NCBI GenBank assembly: GCA_013399115.1
Contig: VXAA01000101.1
Coordinates: forward strand, 97,644 to 161,643
Reading direction: 5' to 3'
DNA length: 64,000 nucleotides
Origin: Anseranas semipalmata
Taxonomy: Eukaryota > Chordata > Aves > Anseriformes > Anseranatidae
Below the pieces are notes generated by a model. That model was given only the letters and a program-made list of their open reading frames with translations. It searched no databases and was not told the DNA's origin. Shown in pieces: positions 24,341 to 37,300 of the stretch (its first letter is position 1; every line of letters starts with the position of its first letter). The position numbers were made by a program, and so were the translations under genes.

Positions 24341-24367
24341 CCCCCCCCAAATCTGCCCTTTCTCCCC
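24341..24367 (-). other. Potential G-quadruplex motif on the minus strand
   Basis: Runs C8 (24341-24348), C3 (24356-24358) and C4 (24364-24367) give, on the minus strand, four G3 tracts with loops of 5, 7 and 2 bases if the G8 run is counted as two tracts. This meets the common G3+N1-7 pattern. It is a sequence pattern only. Confidence 0.4.
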
Positions 24368-24907
24368 ACCTCCTGGCTCTGCTTTCTGTGGAAGAGCCTG
24401 CATTCATGGGCAAGTGGGAGAAGATGCCTGCTCTTACACACCAGCTTGAATATTCAGCTCTGTTGCTTGTTTATTATTGTGCTTCAGGCCTCGTTAGAAG
24501 TTTTGATAGAGTATGTGCATATATATATATAGTCATTAGCACATTTATTATTTGCAGATCTATAGTTAACTGTGGCTATTAAAGAAACAAATGTGAACAG
24601 CCTGTAACAGTATTACTAAATTGCCTGGAATATGCATATCAGTCAGATCCTGCAGTGATGTAAACTCTTGTAACCCCATTGCAATCAATGGTACTGTGAG
24701 ATTTAGAGCAATTTGAAAATCTAGCCACAGCATATATTATTCGTTAAAAATTTGGGGAGGGAGTTTTATTTATTCCTCTAAGGCCAGTCTCAGAGAAGGC
24801 TAGATTTAAAAACAAAGTGATACAACCTATCATTAATTTTATAGGTAACACATATCTTGGCAGCATGTGCCATAAACCAGTATAAACAGCTCTAGACCTT
24901 GGAAATC

Positions 24908-24961
24908 TTTTTTTTTTTTTTGGGGGGGGGGGGCGTTTTTTTGGGCACACNNNNNNNNNNN
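24908..24961. other. T14/G12 homopolymers and 11-base assembly gap
   Basis: T14 (24908-24921) is followed directly by G12 (24922-24933), then CG and seven T, and eight bases later by eleven N (24951-24961). The N run marks undetermined sequence. Its closeness to two long homopolymers suggests a sequencing or assembly failure, so the true length and content of this spot are unknown. Translated frames across it are unreliable. Confidence 0.95.
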
Positions 24962-27509
24962 CTGAGAGCAGGCATGAAGGAGGAGTGGTGGAGGAGAAGA
25001 CTGCACAGGAGCAGGGAGCGCTGGGGAGAGGTTGCTTGGCACCTCTGCCAGACTCCAGACACGCGGGCACATCACCGTGTGGAACCCAGGAGGGAACCCA
25101 GGGGCACGGGGCTCAGCAAAGAGGCGGTGAAGTGCTCTGACCACCACGGGAGCTGGGTCAAACGTAGGGAAACTTCCCTGGGAGTTCAGTGTCTGCACCG
25201 TGTGGCCAGGCTCCTGCTTTCACACATTTTGTTTGTAAGGGTTTGGGGTGGGGAGACTTTCCCAGTTTGTTTCCAGACCCACTCTGGCAGCAAGTGTGCT
25301 CTTGCTGTGCTGCCTTGTCTATCATTACCTATTCATCAGAAGCCACGAGAGTCAGCTGCTCGGTCCTCTGAGTGTTCTTGCCTTTCTTTAATGTATTTCT
25401 AAATTGCTTAAAAGTTTATTTGTAGCTGTAACAGCCTGTGCTATCCTAATTTCGTCTGCATGTTTGTAAAATCATATGTCAGCAGCCATCAACGTTTGAA
25501 ATCATTGCTAGCATATTTCAATTATATCCCTTTGATGCTGGTAAAGGCTGTTTAAGAATAAAATAACAACCCTGCACTTAATGCAATCAAAGTTTCCTCA
25601 AAAGTCGTTTATACCATCATCACTCATTCTATATGGTTGAAAACATTTGTGTAATGCTATTAGAGTGAGTTGCCAGTGAACAGTACAAGTGAATATTGAT
25701 TTTAATACACACAAATGATTCCTTAAATCCCCAAATGCTTAATGAAAATTTCAGTGTATTCTTATAAAATAATTCATGGATGCTAGCTGGATAGCATGCA
25801 AAGAACCATAGATTCTTCCATTCCAAACTACAACCTGATATATGGCATACTTGTTTACCTTACCTGGCCTCCAGGTAAATAGATTCATTGCTCTATAAAT
25901 ATTTGACAGGCTCTCTCTTTTTTTTTTTTTTTTTCATTCAGAGAAGATCACAGAATTGTGTTTCTAAGGCTCTGTCTGCACTGAGAACATTCATAAGCTA
26001 ATTCCCAGGGTGAGCAGTGATAGGAGTCCTGGTACTGACGATCCTTCCTAGTCAGACCTATTTTTAGCACCACTTCACTTAACTGGAATGAGCGCTAGCT
26101 GTGTTGAGAATCTAAGGGGGTTTCTCCACCTGACCTCATCCTCTCACCGCATTTCAACTGTTTTCATTTCCGAGCTCATGTATGAACCGCATTCCCAACA
26201 AGCGTAGGGGTGACACGTGCAGCAGAGAGCACTGCAGTTAGTGACGAAGGGAAGTATTGACAGGACTGGCTGGTTGCTTGGTTGCCTTTGAAGTCAGAGA
26301 CCTGAAAGTGTACTTTCATTGAAGGAGTAGAAAGCCAAAGTAGAAGATTAGGTAAATAAAAAATACAGAAAGGGAGCTCAGAAGAAGAGCTATGAGAGGG
26401 ACATGCCAGGGAGATGGAGATCCCACCTTACGGTCCAGATCTGCACAGACCAACTGGGGCAACTTGCAACTGAGGGCCTCTTCACTCCCATGGCCCCGTG
26501 CTGCTTTGCTGCAGCTGGCAATTTTACAAGATATGTACAAGCGGGGGATTGCTATGCATAAAGAACTCACCTGAGATCGAAAAATCACTTTACTTGAAAG
26601 CCACCAAGCAACAGGAGACAATCATACATCTGAGTCACTGGTAAAGTAGGTTAGATTTGAGTTAGTGACCTACGGTGAAAACGTCCGTATGCTACCAGTG
26701 CTCCCTGGAGATATGCATTGACCTTTCCTCTGTGTAGTCATTAAGCAAAAATTGCATTTTTATCTCCCCAGCTTATGCATTAAGTGCTAAGGGAAATGCT
26801 ATAAACAGAAGAAATACTTTATTCTGAAACTCTACAAACTTGGTAATATTTGTGCAGCTTTATAATTTTTTTTTTTTTTCATTTTTTGACTAGATATATT
26901 TTTGAAGACAGTTTGCTGTGCAAGGGAGACTTGGCACCCGGGTCATAGTGTGAAATCACTACCAAGTAGTTCATGTTGCTGCCTGTTTTTGCTAGCCTGA
27001 GAGATACAAAAGCATAAAGGGCATACTGATGCTACTGATGTCTAGCAAGCACTGCATCTTAGCATGAGTGCGGAAGTCCCTGCTCTCAATCTGGTCTGCA
27101 TTTACCCTCATTTCCTTTCTGAAACCTCCATCAGTTGGTCCATTGCAACTTCCTTTTGCACAGATTCATGCATCGAGTGTTGTTCCCTCTCAGAGGAAGG
27201 GGAAATGTGACCCTAATGGCTTCATCCCATTGAATTCAGTTGAGTAGATGGCTTTGCAACCCCTGAAGCATTTAGTGCACCCATTGCCACCCTTTGTTCT
27301 CCATGGGATCCCAGGGAGGGGTGTCAGTAGTATGATGCACCGCTGTATGCAATACTCATACACACACTCAAACACCATTGCTGCATGTGCCTTAAAGCAG
27401 AAACTATTCCACTCCGTAAATTGCTTTGAGATTGTAAATTGCTTTTTGATCCTTTGGGATGAAAAGTTCTATATCAATGTATTATTATTAATGACAACAA
27501 ATTATTCTT
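24962..27509. other. Unique non-coding sequence
   Basis: No gene is recognised. The first 200 bases after the gap are GC-richer, and frames up to 167 codons (24899-25402) cross the N run and cannot be trusted. T17 (25918-25934) and T14 (26866-26879) tracts are present. No interspersed repeat is identified. Confidence 0.5.
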
Positions 27510-27775
27510 AAGGCGGTGGCACTGCTTCGCTTCCCATGGAGCGGAATGAGCAGGCTGTTTCCTGTGAGTACACCCTAAATGCAAAACGAGTCTAGCAGCC
27601 GGGAAGCCTGAAGCGCGTGCATAGGATGTTTCGCCATCGCATGTCCGCTTTACTCTCCTAAAGCGTTATGCGAGAAGATGCCCTGAGCACCAGGTCTTCA
27701 GGAGCTGCACGGTGCTGCCTCCTCCCTGGCCTGCCGCCCCTTCCGCGCCCGGCTCTGGGACGCAGCGGTAGCCTT
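27510..27775. promoter_or_regulatory. CpG-rich patch
   Basis: About nineteen CpG dinucleotides occur within some 265 bases, including a run of three near 27747, while flanking kilobases have very few. This approaches CpG-island density and could mark a regulatory element or the 5' end of an unrecognised transcript. No TATA box, clear splice donor or protein-like frame supports a promoter, so the role is open. Confidence 0.4.
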
Positions 27776-30700
27776 TGGTGGGAGCAGGCTGTAACAATGC
27801 CTTCTTTGAGAGGCTTTTGCTAAATCGCAATTTAGTTGCTGAAATGTTTCCACCGTTTGTTTTTCTAGGATCCCTTCCAGAGCTATGTGCTCGTAAAGAC
27901 CTGGCTGTGGAAGGAAATCAGGCAGGCTGCTGTTGAATCGGCCCCTTGTTCGCCGCCTCCCCTGACCTGCACAAGGGCTTGTGGCGCTTCCAGTGTCTTG
28001 GTTGCTCACTCGCATGGCTTAGTTGATAAGTCATTTTGGGTTAATGAACAATTCAAAGCCAAACTGTGATAATGGACAAACTGGCCTTGTTTGGGAGCTG
28101 AAAATCTAGAAGGCAGGCTGGTGGCAAGTGGGGGCTCCCTTCCTCTTGTGACAGCATTGCTGTTAAAGCTGCCAGTGGTAATTTTGACCAGGATGCTGAT
28201 ACCTGGCTCCTGAGGTGCCGCAGCGTGCAGCAGAAGCGGAGTCAAGCTGGGCACAGAGGAAGGGGCAGCTGAGGCTTGCTAGCAGGCTGTGATTGCTGTG
28301 CGCTACAGCCAGGGGATCACATACCATGGGCTCTCCCCTGCTCCAGCGCTCACCCTGATTAACTCCATCGGATAAGCAGAAGGCAATTTTCAGTGGTACT
28401 AAAGTACTTAAACAAGCCCCTATGCTGTAATCACTGCCTATAGAGCAGCTTATTTTTTCTTATCCTGCCATCGACTTTTAAATATTAAGAATTTATTACT
28501 TCGAAGGATGCCCTGTGCAAAGGCATCTTTCAAAAGGCAGAGAGGCTGACAGCGCTTAACATTTGTTCTGGCATTTTGGGAGCGCTGTTAACAAAGTGAG
28601 CTTCACAAAGATGCATTTCAACCAAGAACAATAGAAGTGTTCAGTGTGATATATTTGCAGCCAAGCAAGATCAGAAACAGCTTTACACAGGCTTAAGAAT
28701 GGGGAAGCAGAGGGGTGACAAGCAATGTAACAGCAGATTTGTTCAGACGTTCTTTTCCTTCTGTTTTTACAGTAAGTGAAAGGCTATGGTAAACTGTTTT
28801 GTGCCAGGGAACCTGCTTTCTGAAAGGAAGCAGGTACTGTGGAGAAAAACGGCAAAAAATAGTTGTGACACAACTCCCCCCACCATCTATTTCATACCAA
28901 GTTTTCCAGGCTGAAATAAAGCCAAATCATGAAAAGAGTTCTCACTAATAACTGTAATTTCATGCAAAATGTGTTTATTTGCTAATTTGGGGCATCTGAG
29001 TACAGAACAAGGTGAGAAGGCTGGAGAAAGTAAAAAAAAAAAAAAGAAAGTTACTTTTTTCTTTGTGCAAAACCTAAAAAGATTCAGATAGCTGAGATTT
29101 CAGAAAGAGAGAGGTGGGGAGGGATGGGTGAAGTGGTGGCTTTATCCAGTCCTAGCATGCAGGAGTTCTGCTTCATAGCCATGTTGCAATACAGATGTTG
29201 ATAGTGACTACCCAAGAAGACCAGGAGGGGGGTGATGGCCAGTTTTTTAATGTTGGCCCAAAGTTGATAAGCTTGTCCTTCTGGATAGTATACTTTGCTA
29301 CCAATCTGATAGAAAGTAAGTGTAGTCGGTCCTCTGGAGATCAGGAAAATGTTCTGAACGGCAGAAATCTCTTTCTTTCTCTTCGAAAGAGAAGAGTGAA
29401 GAATACAGCAACTGTGGGCTTGAGTTGCTGGGCGTCAGCCAGGGGAGAATTGTTAGGAAATTCCTTTGGAGGATTTGTTGAAGAGTATTACATCTGAAAA
29501 TGTCATTTCTCTAAAAAAGTCTACAAGAATGATAAAAGGAAAGTCCCTTTTACCCAAGCTATCAAAAGGCAACACTGACAAGAAGAGGTTTTAGGTTTTA
29601 TGCATCCTTTTTCTTTTTTTTTCTCTTGCATGAATGTGTTAATTTTCAAATACATAAACAGAGGTTTTTGATCCAGCTAATACTGGGCTACGTGCTACCT
29701 ACTTCATGCCTATGTTTTGGCATGAAATAGGAGGGGAGTAAAGAGAAGGTCCTTTTCCTTGGAGAGCTCCTTGAGTTCAGCATCTGGGCAGCTTTCCCAT
29801 CTTCTTGGAGTGGGAGTGTAGGTAAGATAACCAGGGGAGCAGTTGGGACTTCTGGATCTCTTCAGAATTACTTGAGGCACAGATGGTAAGTCGTGATCCC
29901 ATGCTCAGATGTAGCACCAGGTGAATATGTGCCTTTGTAAGAAGATGCTAGTTCGGAAAGCTAGTTTGTTTAAAGAAGTCTTCTTGAGGACAGATGTAAA
30001 TGATGTGGACAGTAAGGTTAACTGCAGCTGTCATTCGTGCCAGAGTAATCAAATATAAACAGTAAGAATCAATAGGATTTCAGTCTTGTAGGCCAGATCC
30101 TTCATGGAATTGCTCCACTATAACCACACCTTTCAAGTACAAGAGGTAAACCCATAGGAAGTGCATCTTACTGTAAGACATAATATCATCATGGAAAAGG
30201 TGAATATAATAAAAGAATAACTCACAGTAACTAAACCACATCTAAAATACGGTGTTCCTCATACAGAATGAGCCAGAATGTAATGGCCATGGCAGAAAAA
30301 CATACCTAAAAGTATTAGGCTAGCATACAGCTATTTACAGGATTCATCAGTGAAAGGGAAGAATACAGATCCAAAGAATTGATGTTATTATTGAAGACTG
30401 TAAACTAGCCCTCAGGGACAATTAAAGGTTCAAATTTGCATTTATTTATTTATTTATTTATTTGAGAACTGACTGCGGTTGTCCTCCACTCAAAACGGGA
30501 GGAGGAGTGGATGGCTAGGGACCTATTCTCTTTTTGTCTCTGCTTTTCTTCATTTCAGTTTTCCTAATGAGACCAACATAAAGGAACCATTTATCTCTTT
30601 GCAGAGAGAACAATTTAATATGACCTAACAAAAGCATTAACAAAAATAAAGGCTGAAAATGATAATGATAAAGTAGAACACTAGTAATCTATTCATATGG

Positions 30701-31296
30701 AACTGTGTGTGTGTGTTTTTAGAAAGAGAGCAAGCTACGCAGTCAGTCTAATCATTAGGAAATTAAGAGCAAAAGGGAAGTCAGGCAGAACTGTTCTACT
30801 CAGAGGGAAGTAAACATATGGAATAAGTTGTTGAGCAAAGCTATCAAAACCAATAAGTGAGTTGCAGAGAGACAAAGAGGGTGATGTATTCATTGTGAGC
30901 AGGGAGGGCATATTGACACAGAAACAGATGCGAGTAAGTAGGGCTGAAATACATTTAAAGGGGATAGACTGGATTATGTGGGCATAGCGTTCTGTTGTGT
31001 TTTCTTGTGTTCCCTATAAGGTAAGGGAAAAATTTATTTTTACACTGGAGTTCCTGTTTAACTGGTTGGGAGCTGGAGAGTTCTTTCTTCTATTGCTTTT
31101 CCAAATTGAAGGAGCATGGAGATGAAAAAGCTTCATATTTTTCTCACAGCTACCATTTCAAGAAGTTTAATTTCACATCCACCAGAGCATTGTTGGGCTC
31201 TGGTGTTGCTTTGAATGGACCTTGGCATTTTATACCAACAAGTATGTTCTTGTGCAGATCTTCCCTTCCCTCTGAAGTCAATGGATGTCCTGTTGG
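27776..31296. other. Unique non-coding sequence with minor simple repeats
   Basis: No gene is recognised. The stretch holds an A14 run at 29032-29045 and an (ATTT)n tract at about 30440-30463. Open frames reach about 105 codons without a recognisable product. Confidence 0.5.
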
Positions 31297-31393
31297 AAAA
31301 AAAACAAAAAACAAAAACAAAAACAAAAACAAAAACAAACAAAAAAAAAAAAAAAACAAAAACAAACCAACCAAACAAACAACCAAACAAAAA
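31297..31393 (+). repeat. (CAAAA)n/(CAAA)n A-rich simple repeat
   Basis: The tract is about 97 bases of A-rich units: CAAAA repeats, a pure A run near 31341-31356, then CAAA/CCAA units. It generates several overlapping lysine/asparagine/threonine-rich or phenylalanine-rich frames that are artefacts of composition. No element with a known 3' end lies immediately upstream. Confidence 0.95.
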
Positions 31394-34300
31394 GATCTGC
31401 TGATGCTGTGATTCTGGTACATTTGCAAGTTACACAGCAGAAACGGAAACCATATAAAGAGGATGTCATCTTCACAGCCCTCTGCATGTAGAGGGCTCAG
31501 CCCTGCCTTGAAAGACTGGTTCCACTGGTCTGAGTGAGACTGCTCAGGCAAGGGGTGCACAACTTAGAAATTAAGCGTGCTTGTGACACAGGAAATTAAT
31601 TGGCAATGGGCTTTGCCTTTCCAAGAACTGATCAGGAGGCTTGCTTTTTTCTTCCAGAGTTTTGGGGAAAGTGTCGGGTTTCTTTAAATGGTAGTTTTAA
31701 TGATCCGAGCACTTCCAGGGAGTCCAGCTTCCAGCCCTGCCTCTCCCTGAAACATTGACTTCTTACCGCAGACAGCTCTGATCGCAGAGATAAGGCTGTC
31801 TTGTGAGAAGCCATCCCCTGCCCCCTGGGGTCTCCCTTGTGAAGTGTGCCAAAATGACAAGAAGAAGGACACATCCTTTGGTCCAAAGCGATAGCGAGAA
31901 AGAAAGGAAGCGTGACCTGAGATCCCCTAATTATGGCTCAGAGCACAGAGATCCAAGGCCAGGGGTCTGGTCTTTGCCCCCATGACACTTTCTCCTTTAT
32001 GTGAAACAATCCCCTAAGTGTGATCATTGGCCTGTGTGTATGCTAGCAATGATATGTGCAGCCTGGAAAGATTGCCCGCTGCTTTGCATCAGAGCTCTCC
32101 TTATTTTGCGCTTAAATGTCCCACATAACATTGGTCTTACATGGGGTAACTGCTGCATCCAGTCTTACATCCCTGAAATTCCTGGCATTTTCATCAAAAA
32201 CTCAAGCTAATATTTAAGATGTTTCTGTGGTCTCTGATAGATTGTTTACTATTATAATTTAAAAGTGCATACTGGATGATATAGTGTAGGAATTTTTTCA
32301 CTTTTAAGATTATGTGTTTTTTACAGATTGATAGAAAATAACACATCTGAAAAGTTGTACCAAGCTTTATGCTGGGAAAAGCCAGCCCTAACTGTGAGCT
32401 GGGCCCAACCACGCTAGAATTTGTCTCATGTTCTTTTAAAAAATCGCCTCTTTCTCAAGAAGAAATGTCATCAATAGTGTTTTTATTTCTACATCTGCTG
32501 GAACCATTTTCTATTAAATGAAGTGGGAGCGATGATTAACTGGTTGCTTTGGCTTTAAGGCTTGTGCAAGCGGCAGCAGGAAGAGGGGGTTTTGGAAGCT
32601 GGTCTTCTGCCAGGAGTTGTCACTCATGTCGCTGACAATGCCATCTCACTAGAAGGCAATATAATAACCTATTTCAAAATAAAAAGTCAGCTAAGGGAAC
32701 ATTCATCACTTTGAGAGCGTTTTCAAAGTGCGGGTCAGGCTTGTAATTCGAGACTGCTTCAAAGCAGGGCTCTTGAGAGAAGAATTAATGGGAGAGAAGC
32801 ACAGTCAGGACTCTCCATGTTCTTTCCTACCTAACTTTTCCTAACGGGAGAGATGTGGCTTTTGGTCACTGTCTCAATGATGCTGGGTTCAGCCATGCCC
32901 AACCACTGCTGCTCATTAGCATCAGCATGAGCTCAGGTGATGGTGCCCATCCTTTCCTTGGATGGAAAGGGACAGGGCTAATCTCACTGATGGTTTTCAC
33001 ACTTGAAAGGGCTCTGTTGATATGAGGTCTGTGTGAGGTAAGATGTGGGTCAGAACTGTGCTTTCTGGTCAGTATCCCGCACTCCCATGGTAAGAAAAGG
33101 CAGCAGACATGATCGTGCAACAATTTGATGTGTGCTGTTAATTCGACAGCAGAAAATGTTGCATCACTGAGTTCCTTGTACACTTCTGCTTTACAGCCTG
33201 ATCTTATTCTTGATGGTTGCCTCTCTGCAGCTGCCATTCAAGGCTGAAGTTGCAGGATCCTGGTACAAATTGGAGTTCTGCTATAGGCTGCACATTTGTG
33301 AAACTCTACGTCTTAGCCCATGATCTACCCATAGTTGTGTGAGTGCTTAGGAGGGTACTTGAGTCCTCCAGTGAACTGAGTGCTTTTACATTTTCTAGAT
33401 GATAGGGTGAAACTATCACATGTTGAATTGCTCTTTGTGCTGGTTGAGGATGACTTTTGTCAGTCCTTGATTCAGTCTTTAAATTAGTCTTGCCATTTTT
33501 CTAGTGGCATTGCTTTGGACTGACATAAAGATGCTATTTTTTCTGACCTTTCTATTTCTGTGCACTGTGCCTGCTGGTCTGGGTCTAGATGGGGGTGGAC
33601 CCTTCCTCTGTTCCATGACAAATGTATCTTTTGGTCTCACCATGATCTTATCTAACATCTCCATCAGATGCATAGGAGCCGGTGGGATTTGTAAACTCAA
33701 TTTCTCTTAATCATATTTGGAATACGAATGCATCTTAGTCCTGTTTGTCATAAGTGGAATGCTGTTTTCTGAATTCCTTGTCCCTTTGGGTACTGGCACA
33801 TACTGCTCGTCAATGCTGCGGAGCAGAAGAGCTCAGCTATTGCTGTGTGCTATCTCCAATGAAAAAAATGTCTGATGACTAGAGACAAAAGGATCAAGGT
33901 GCTATCAGTGAAACTACACTTTGTTTTCACCTTTAGATAGCTGGTAAATGAAAATTGCTCTCCAAGGTTTCAAAGAGGGAAGTGTTAGAAACTATTAGCG
34001 AAAAGCTTTCTGCCTGACAGCATTAATTTCCTATTCATTTCATTAAAGGGACATTTTTGGAGGGACATGTAAATTGCAGCATGCTTCTAGCAAAATAATA
34101 GCTTCAGGAAAAACATGTAATAGCTCTTCTTAATCAAAATAAGGGCAAGTTGTTGTTTATCCAGCTGGGGAGCTGGCAATCACTAAAGCTTGATTTTCTG
34201 TTTTTCACACTGAACAAATCATATTTAAGATATAAACTTGGGCATATTTCAGTAAAGTGCATACCTATTGTTTATTTGTTTGTTTTGAACGTGTTTATGC

Positions 34301-37300
34301 TTTGGTTTCCTTTTTTCTTCCTATGCCAGTCTCCCTGTCCATGCATCACCCACCTTCCTCAGCTGTGCCATGTCAGCCAAAAAGAAGCAACATTGAACTG
34401 TTGGATAAAACAGAATTCTGCCCCAGTAGGATAATGTAGCAGATATTATCATTGTTTAGATAAAAGTTGATGTTAAAATCTCCTGCTGGAGTTGAATGAT
34501 TCTTGTCTTAGTCACGTAATAGATCAGGTGGGAATTTCTGCTGGCACTTGCACCATGATGCTAAAGACCAGTTCATGTTCACTCTACATGTGTAGATAAT
34601 TAACACAAGGTGGAAGGAAATCCAGAATTAGACCACCGATGCTAGTTGAGCTTTTCAGAGAAGGTTGGATGCAAGCTGTCTGGAGACAGCTAAGGCCATG
34701 GTCTTCATATTAAAATAGAATAAATACATCTGTGGAATAACACTGCAGTTTAGTAGCTGTAATCCTTTGCTTATTGCTTGTATACTTATGAGGACTGGCA
34801 GCATACTATGGCATGTCTTGGTACCTCCTGAAACCTGGGTGCTTGTCTCTTCATGAAAGACTAAGGCACAGTAAAACTAGGGGCTATTTTTTGAAAGTTA
34901 AATATATGAATTTGATTTTTTCTAGTACGTACTGTGTCAGATTTTCAGAAATTGAGGTGATTTCCACTGACTAAAGATTGGTAAATTTGTAGTGGAATAG
35001 TTGTGAGGACACTGGAAGGGTTACACAGAGATGGGACTGGACTATGGGTTACCACTACAGGCTATCGCACTGTGAGCACTGGCTTTTCCTTTGAAGAGTT
35101 TGTCTATGTAGAGTCCACTGGAAAAGGACAAAATAATAGCCCTCTGTTTGGACAACATGAAGACTGGAAAACATTCAAATTGCTGTGTGCCTTTCATTTG
35201 GCTTCCTTGATCTGTTCCAAGAAATGTATTTCCAGATTGCAGTGTGGCGGGGAGTTGGGGCAAGAGCTGGGGCCTCTCTGTGTCGTGTCAGAGAGCAAGA
35301 AACTTGTGATTAGCACTGCAACAAAATCCTACTTTTCAGTGCTAACGGCTGACTTTATTAACAGTGTTCTTGGTGCACATGGGAAGCAGGAAGAAGAAAT
35401 CACTGAGAAAACCATGAAGAGCCATAATGTTCCCCAGAAACAGCTTTTTTTTTTTTTTCTTAGACATATGAAGTGTGGCATGCAGTGTTCTTGCCTATAT
35501 TGCATTCTCCATCTGGCTGGTTACTGAAAGCTCAGATTCTCCTGGGCTTTTCTGAGTTATTTACTTTAATATTCTGCCTTTTATAGAAAAGATTATCTTA
35601 CAAACTGGATTCTCCATAGTGGAGAGATTTTTATGGTTTAATCCTGTTTTTGATATCTAATTCTATTTTTTCCCCTTAAATTTAATATCATTTCCCCTGG
35701 CACACATACATAAACATGCACAGGATTTCATGTCTTATTTTTTTTTTTGTGGTAGTGTCTCATGCAGAGATTCTTTTCTTACCACACTTGATTGAGAAAC
35801 AGCTCCTATGGGATTTGGAGAATTGTTCTATACCTCCAGCCTAGGGACTGAGAAATCCCTGTGTGCCTTGTTCCCTTTAAATGGAGACTACAGCCAGAGC
35901 CCAATTAATACAGTGGGAATCCTTCCATTGATTTCAGTTACCTCTTGATCAGGCTGTCTGTCTTTTACGCTTCATTATCATTATCACTGAGCATACCATA
36001 ATACATATATTTATCTTACCACATGCCTGTGAGGTAAGGAAGCGATAGTCTTTGCACTTTTTTGATGGGAATTTGGAGTACAAGGAGATGAAGTGCTTGA
36101 TCTGGAAAGAGACTGAATTTGGTTAAATAAAATCCAATGTGTTCTCACCCAAAGGCCCGGATAATTGGCTGTAAGAGCTGGTGAAATGTATGTATCCTTT
36201 ATGCAGACTATGCATATCATATGGAGCAGTATGGAAGCAGTTTTAGGAGTGCAGAATGGGGTCCAGAACTAACCATCTTTCTGGGATAGTGGCCTTAGAT
36301 GAGCACAGCAGCTCTGCTTTCTCTCTCTGTCCCTGCTCCTCTTCTCCTGGGTATGCACTCAACATTATGCTCAGTGGCATCTATGCAATGAGAGTGAAGT
36401 CTGCTCCACACAGAATGTCACATGGTGACTGTCGGGCTCTGTTAAGAGATTACAGACCAGAACTATCAGGAACTGAGCCTGGGCAGTGAGGGAACAGTAA
36501 TATATTGTTCTCCTTTCTTCCTGCACAATTTCTCTCAAGACATTGGCTCTTCAGAAGAGGGTTCAGGGCTGGAAAGCCCTAAGATGACTTAATTATTATT
36601 TTTTAATCAGAGGGTAATTAGGTGGTATGCATAATGGCTGGTGACAGGACGTTTTGGGTTGCGCTGGCAGAAGTGCTTTGGATGTGATGAAGAAAGTCTT
36701 CCAACCTGTAGCCAAAGCAAAGTGGCTGGAGTTTTATCGGTCCTGGGATCACACCAGGGGCTTTCTCTGTTCTTCCTCTATCCCACCCATCATGCTCACA
36801 GGTACATTGCAGCATTATGCAGTGAAAGATGGATCTCATCTGTTTTAGATATTTAATTTTATGCAGGAATTTTTCTTTTCTTTACTTCTTAAGACTTCCA
36901 CGTAAAGGTCCTGTAATGCCTTAGGCAGATCACTGGGAGAGTTAAAGCAGAAAGCTTAGGACTGTGTTTAGTCTTCCCATTAGGCTGAAAGGGGTTTAGA
37001 TTTCCACTGATTGACCACCGAACTCCTCCCTTCCTCTCTCCTCTGACCAGCTCCACTTCTCTGGCCCAGATCAATGTCAGTAGTTAAATGGATCGGTTAT
37101 TTGAAAGCTGTCTCTTGACCTTTCCTTCGTGATTGATTGCATGAAAAGTGCACAGAAGTGTGGCTTCCAGCTAGGCAAGTGGTCACTGCTGACGGCTCTC
37201 TTTCACCGCTCCCCATAGCCCACTAGCATTTCCCACAGAGGAATAGGCTGCCTGCAAAGATTCAGGACCAGAGAGTGCTCTCAAGTAACCATAATGAAGC

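Noticed and set aside
24744..25402. Frames of 108 to 167 codons on both strands around 25 kb
   Set aside because: They cross the run of N and homopolymers, so the reading frame is undefined.
31106..31560. Several lysine/threonine-rich and phenylalanine-rich frames
   Set aside because: They are translations of the A-rich simple repeat on its two strands.
33504..33710. 68-codon frame with a hydrophobic signal-like start
   Set aside because: T-rich sequence encodes Phe/Leu runs by composition; an almost exactly antiparallel frame is also open and nothing supports secretion of a real product.
35003..35527. 174-codon plus-strand open frame
   Set aside because: No similarity recognised, and it runs through a T-rich tract giving an artefactual phenylalanine run near its end.
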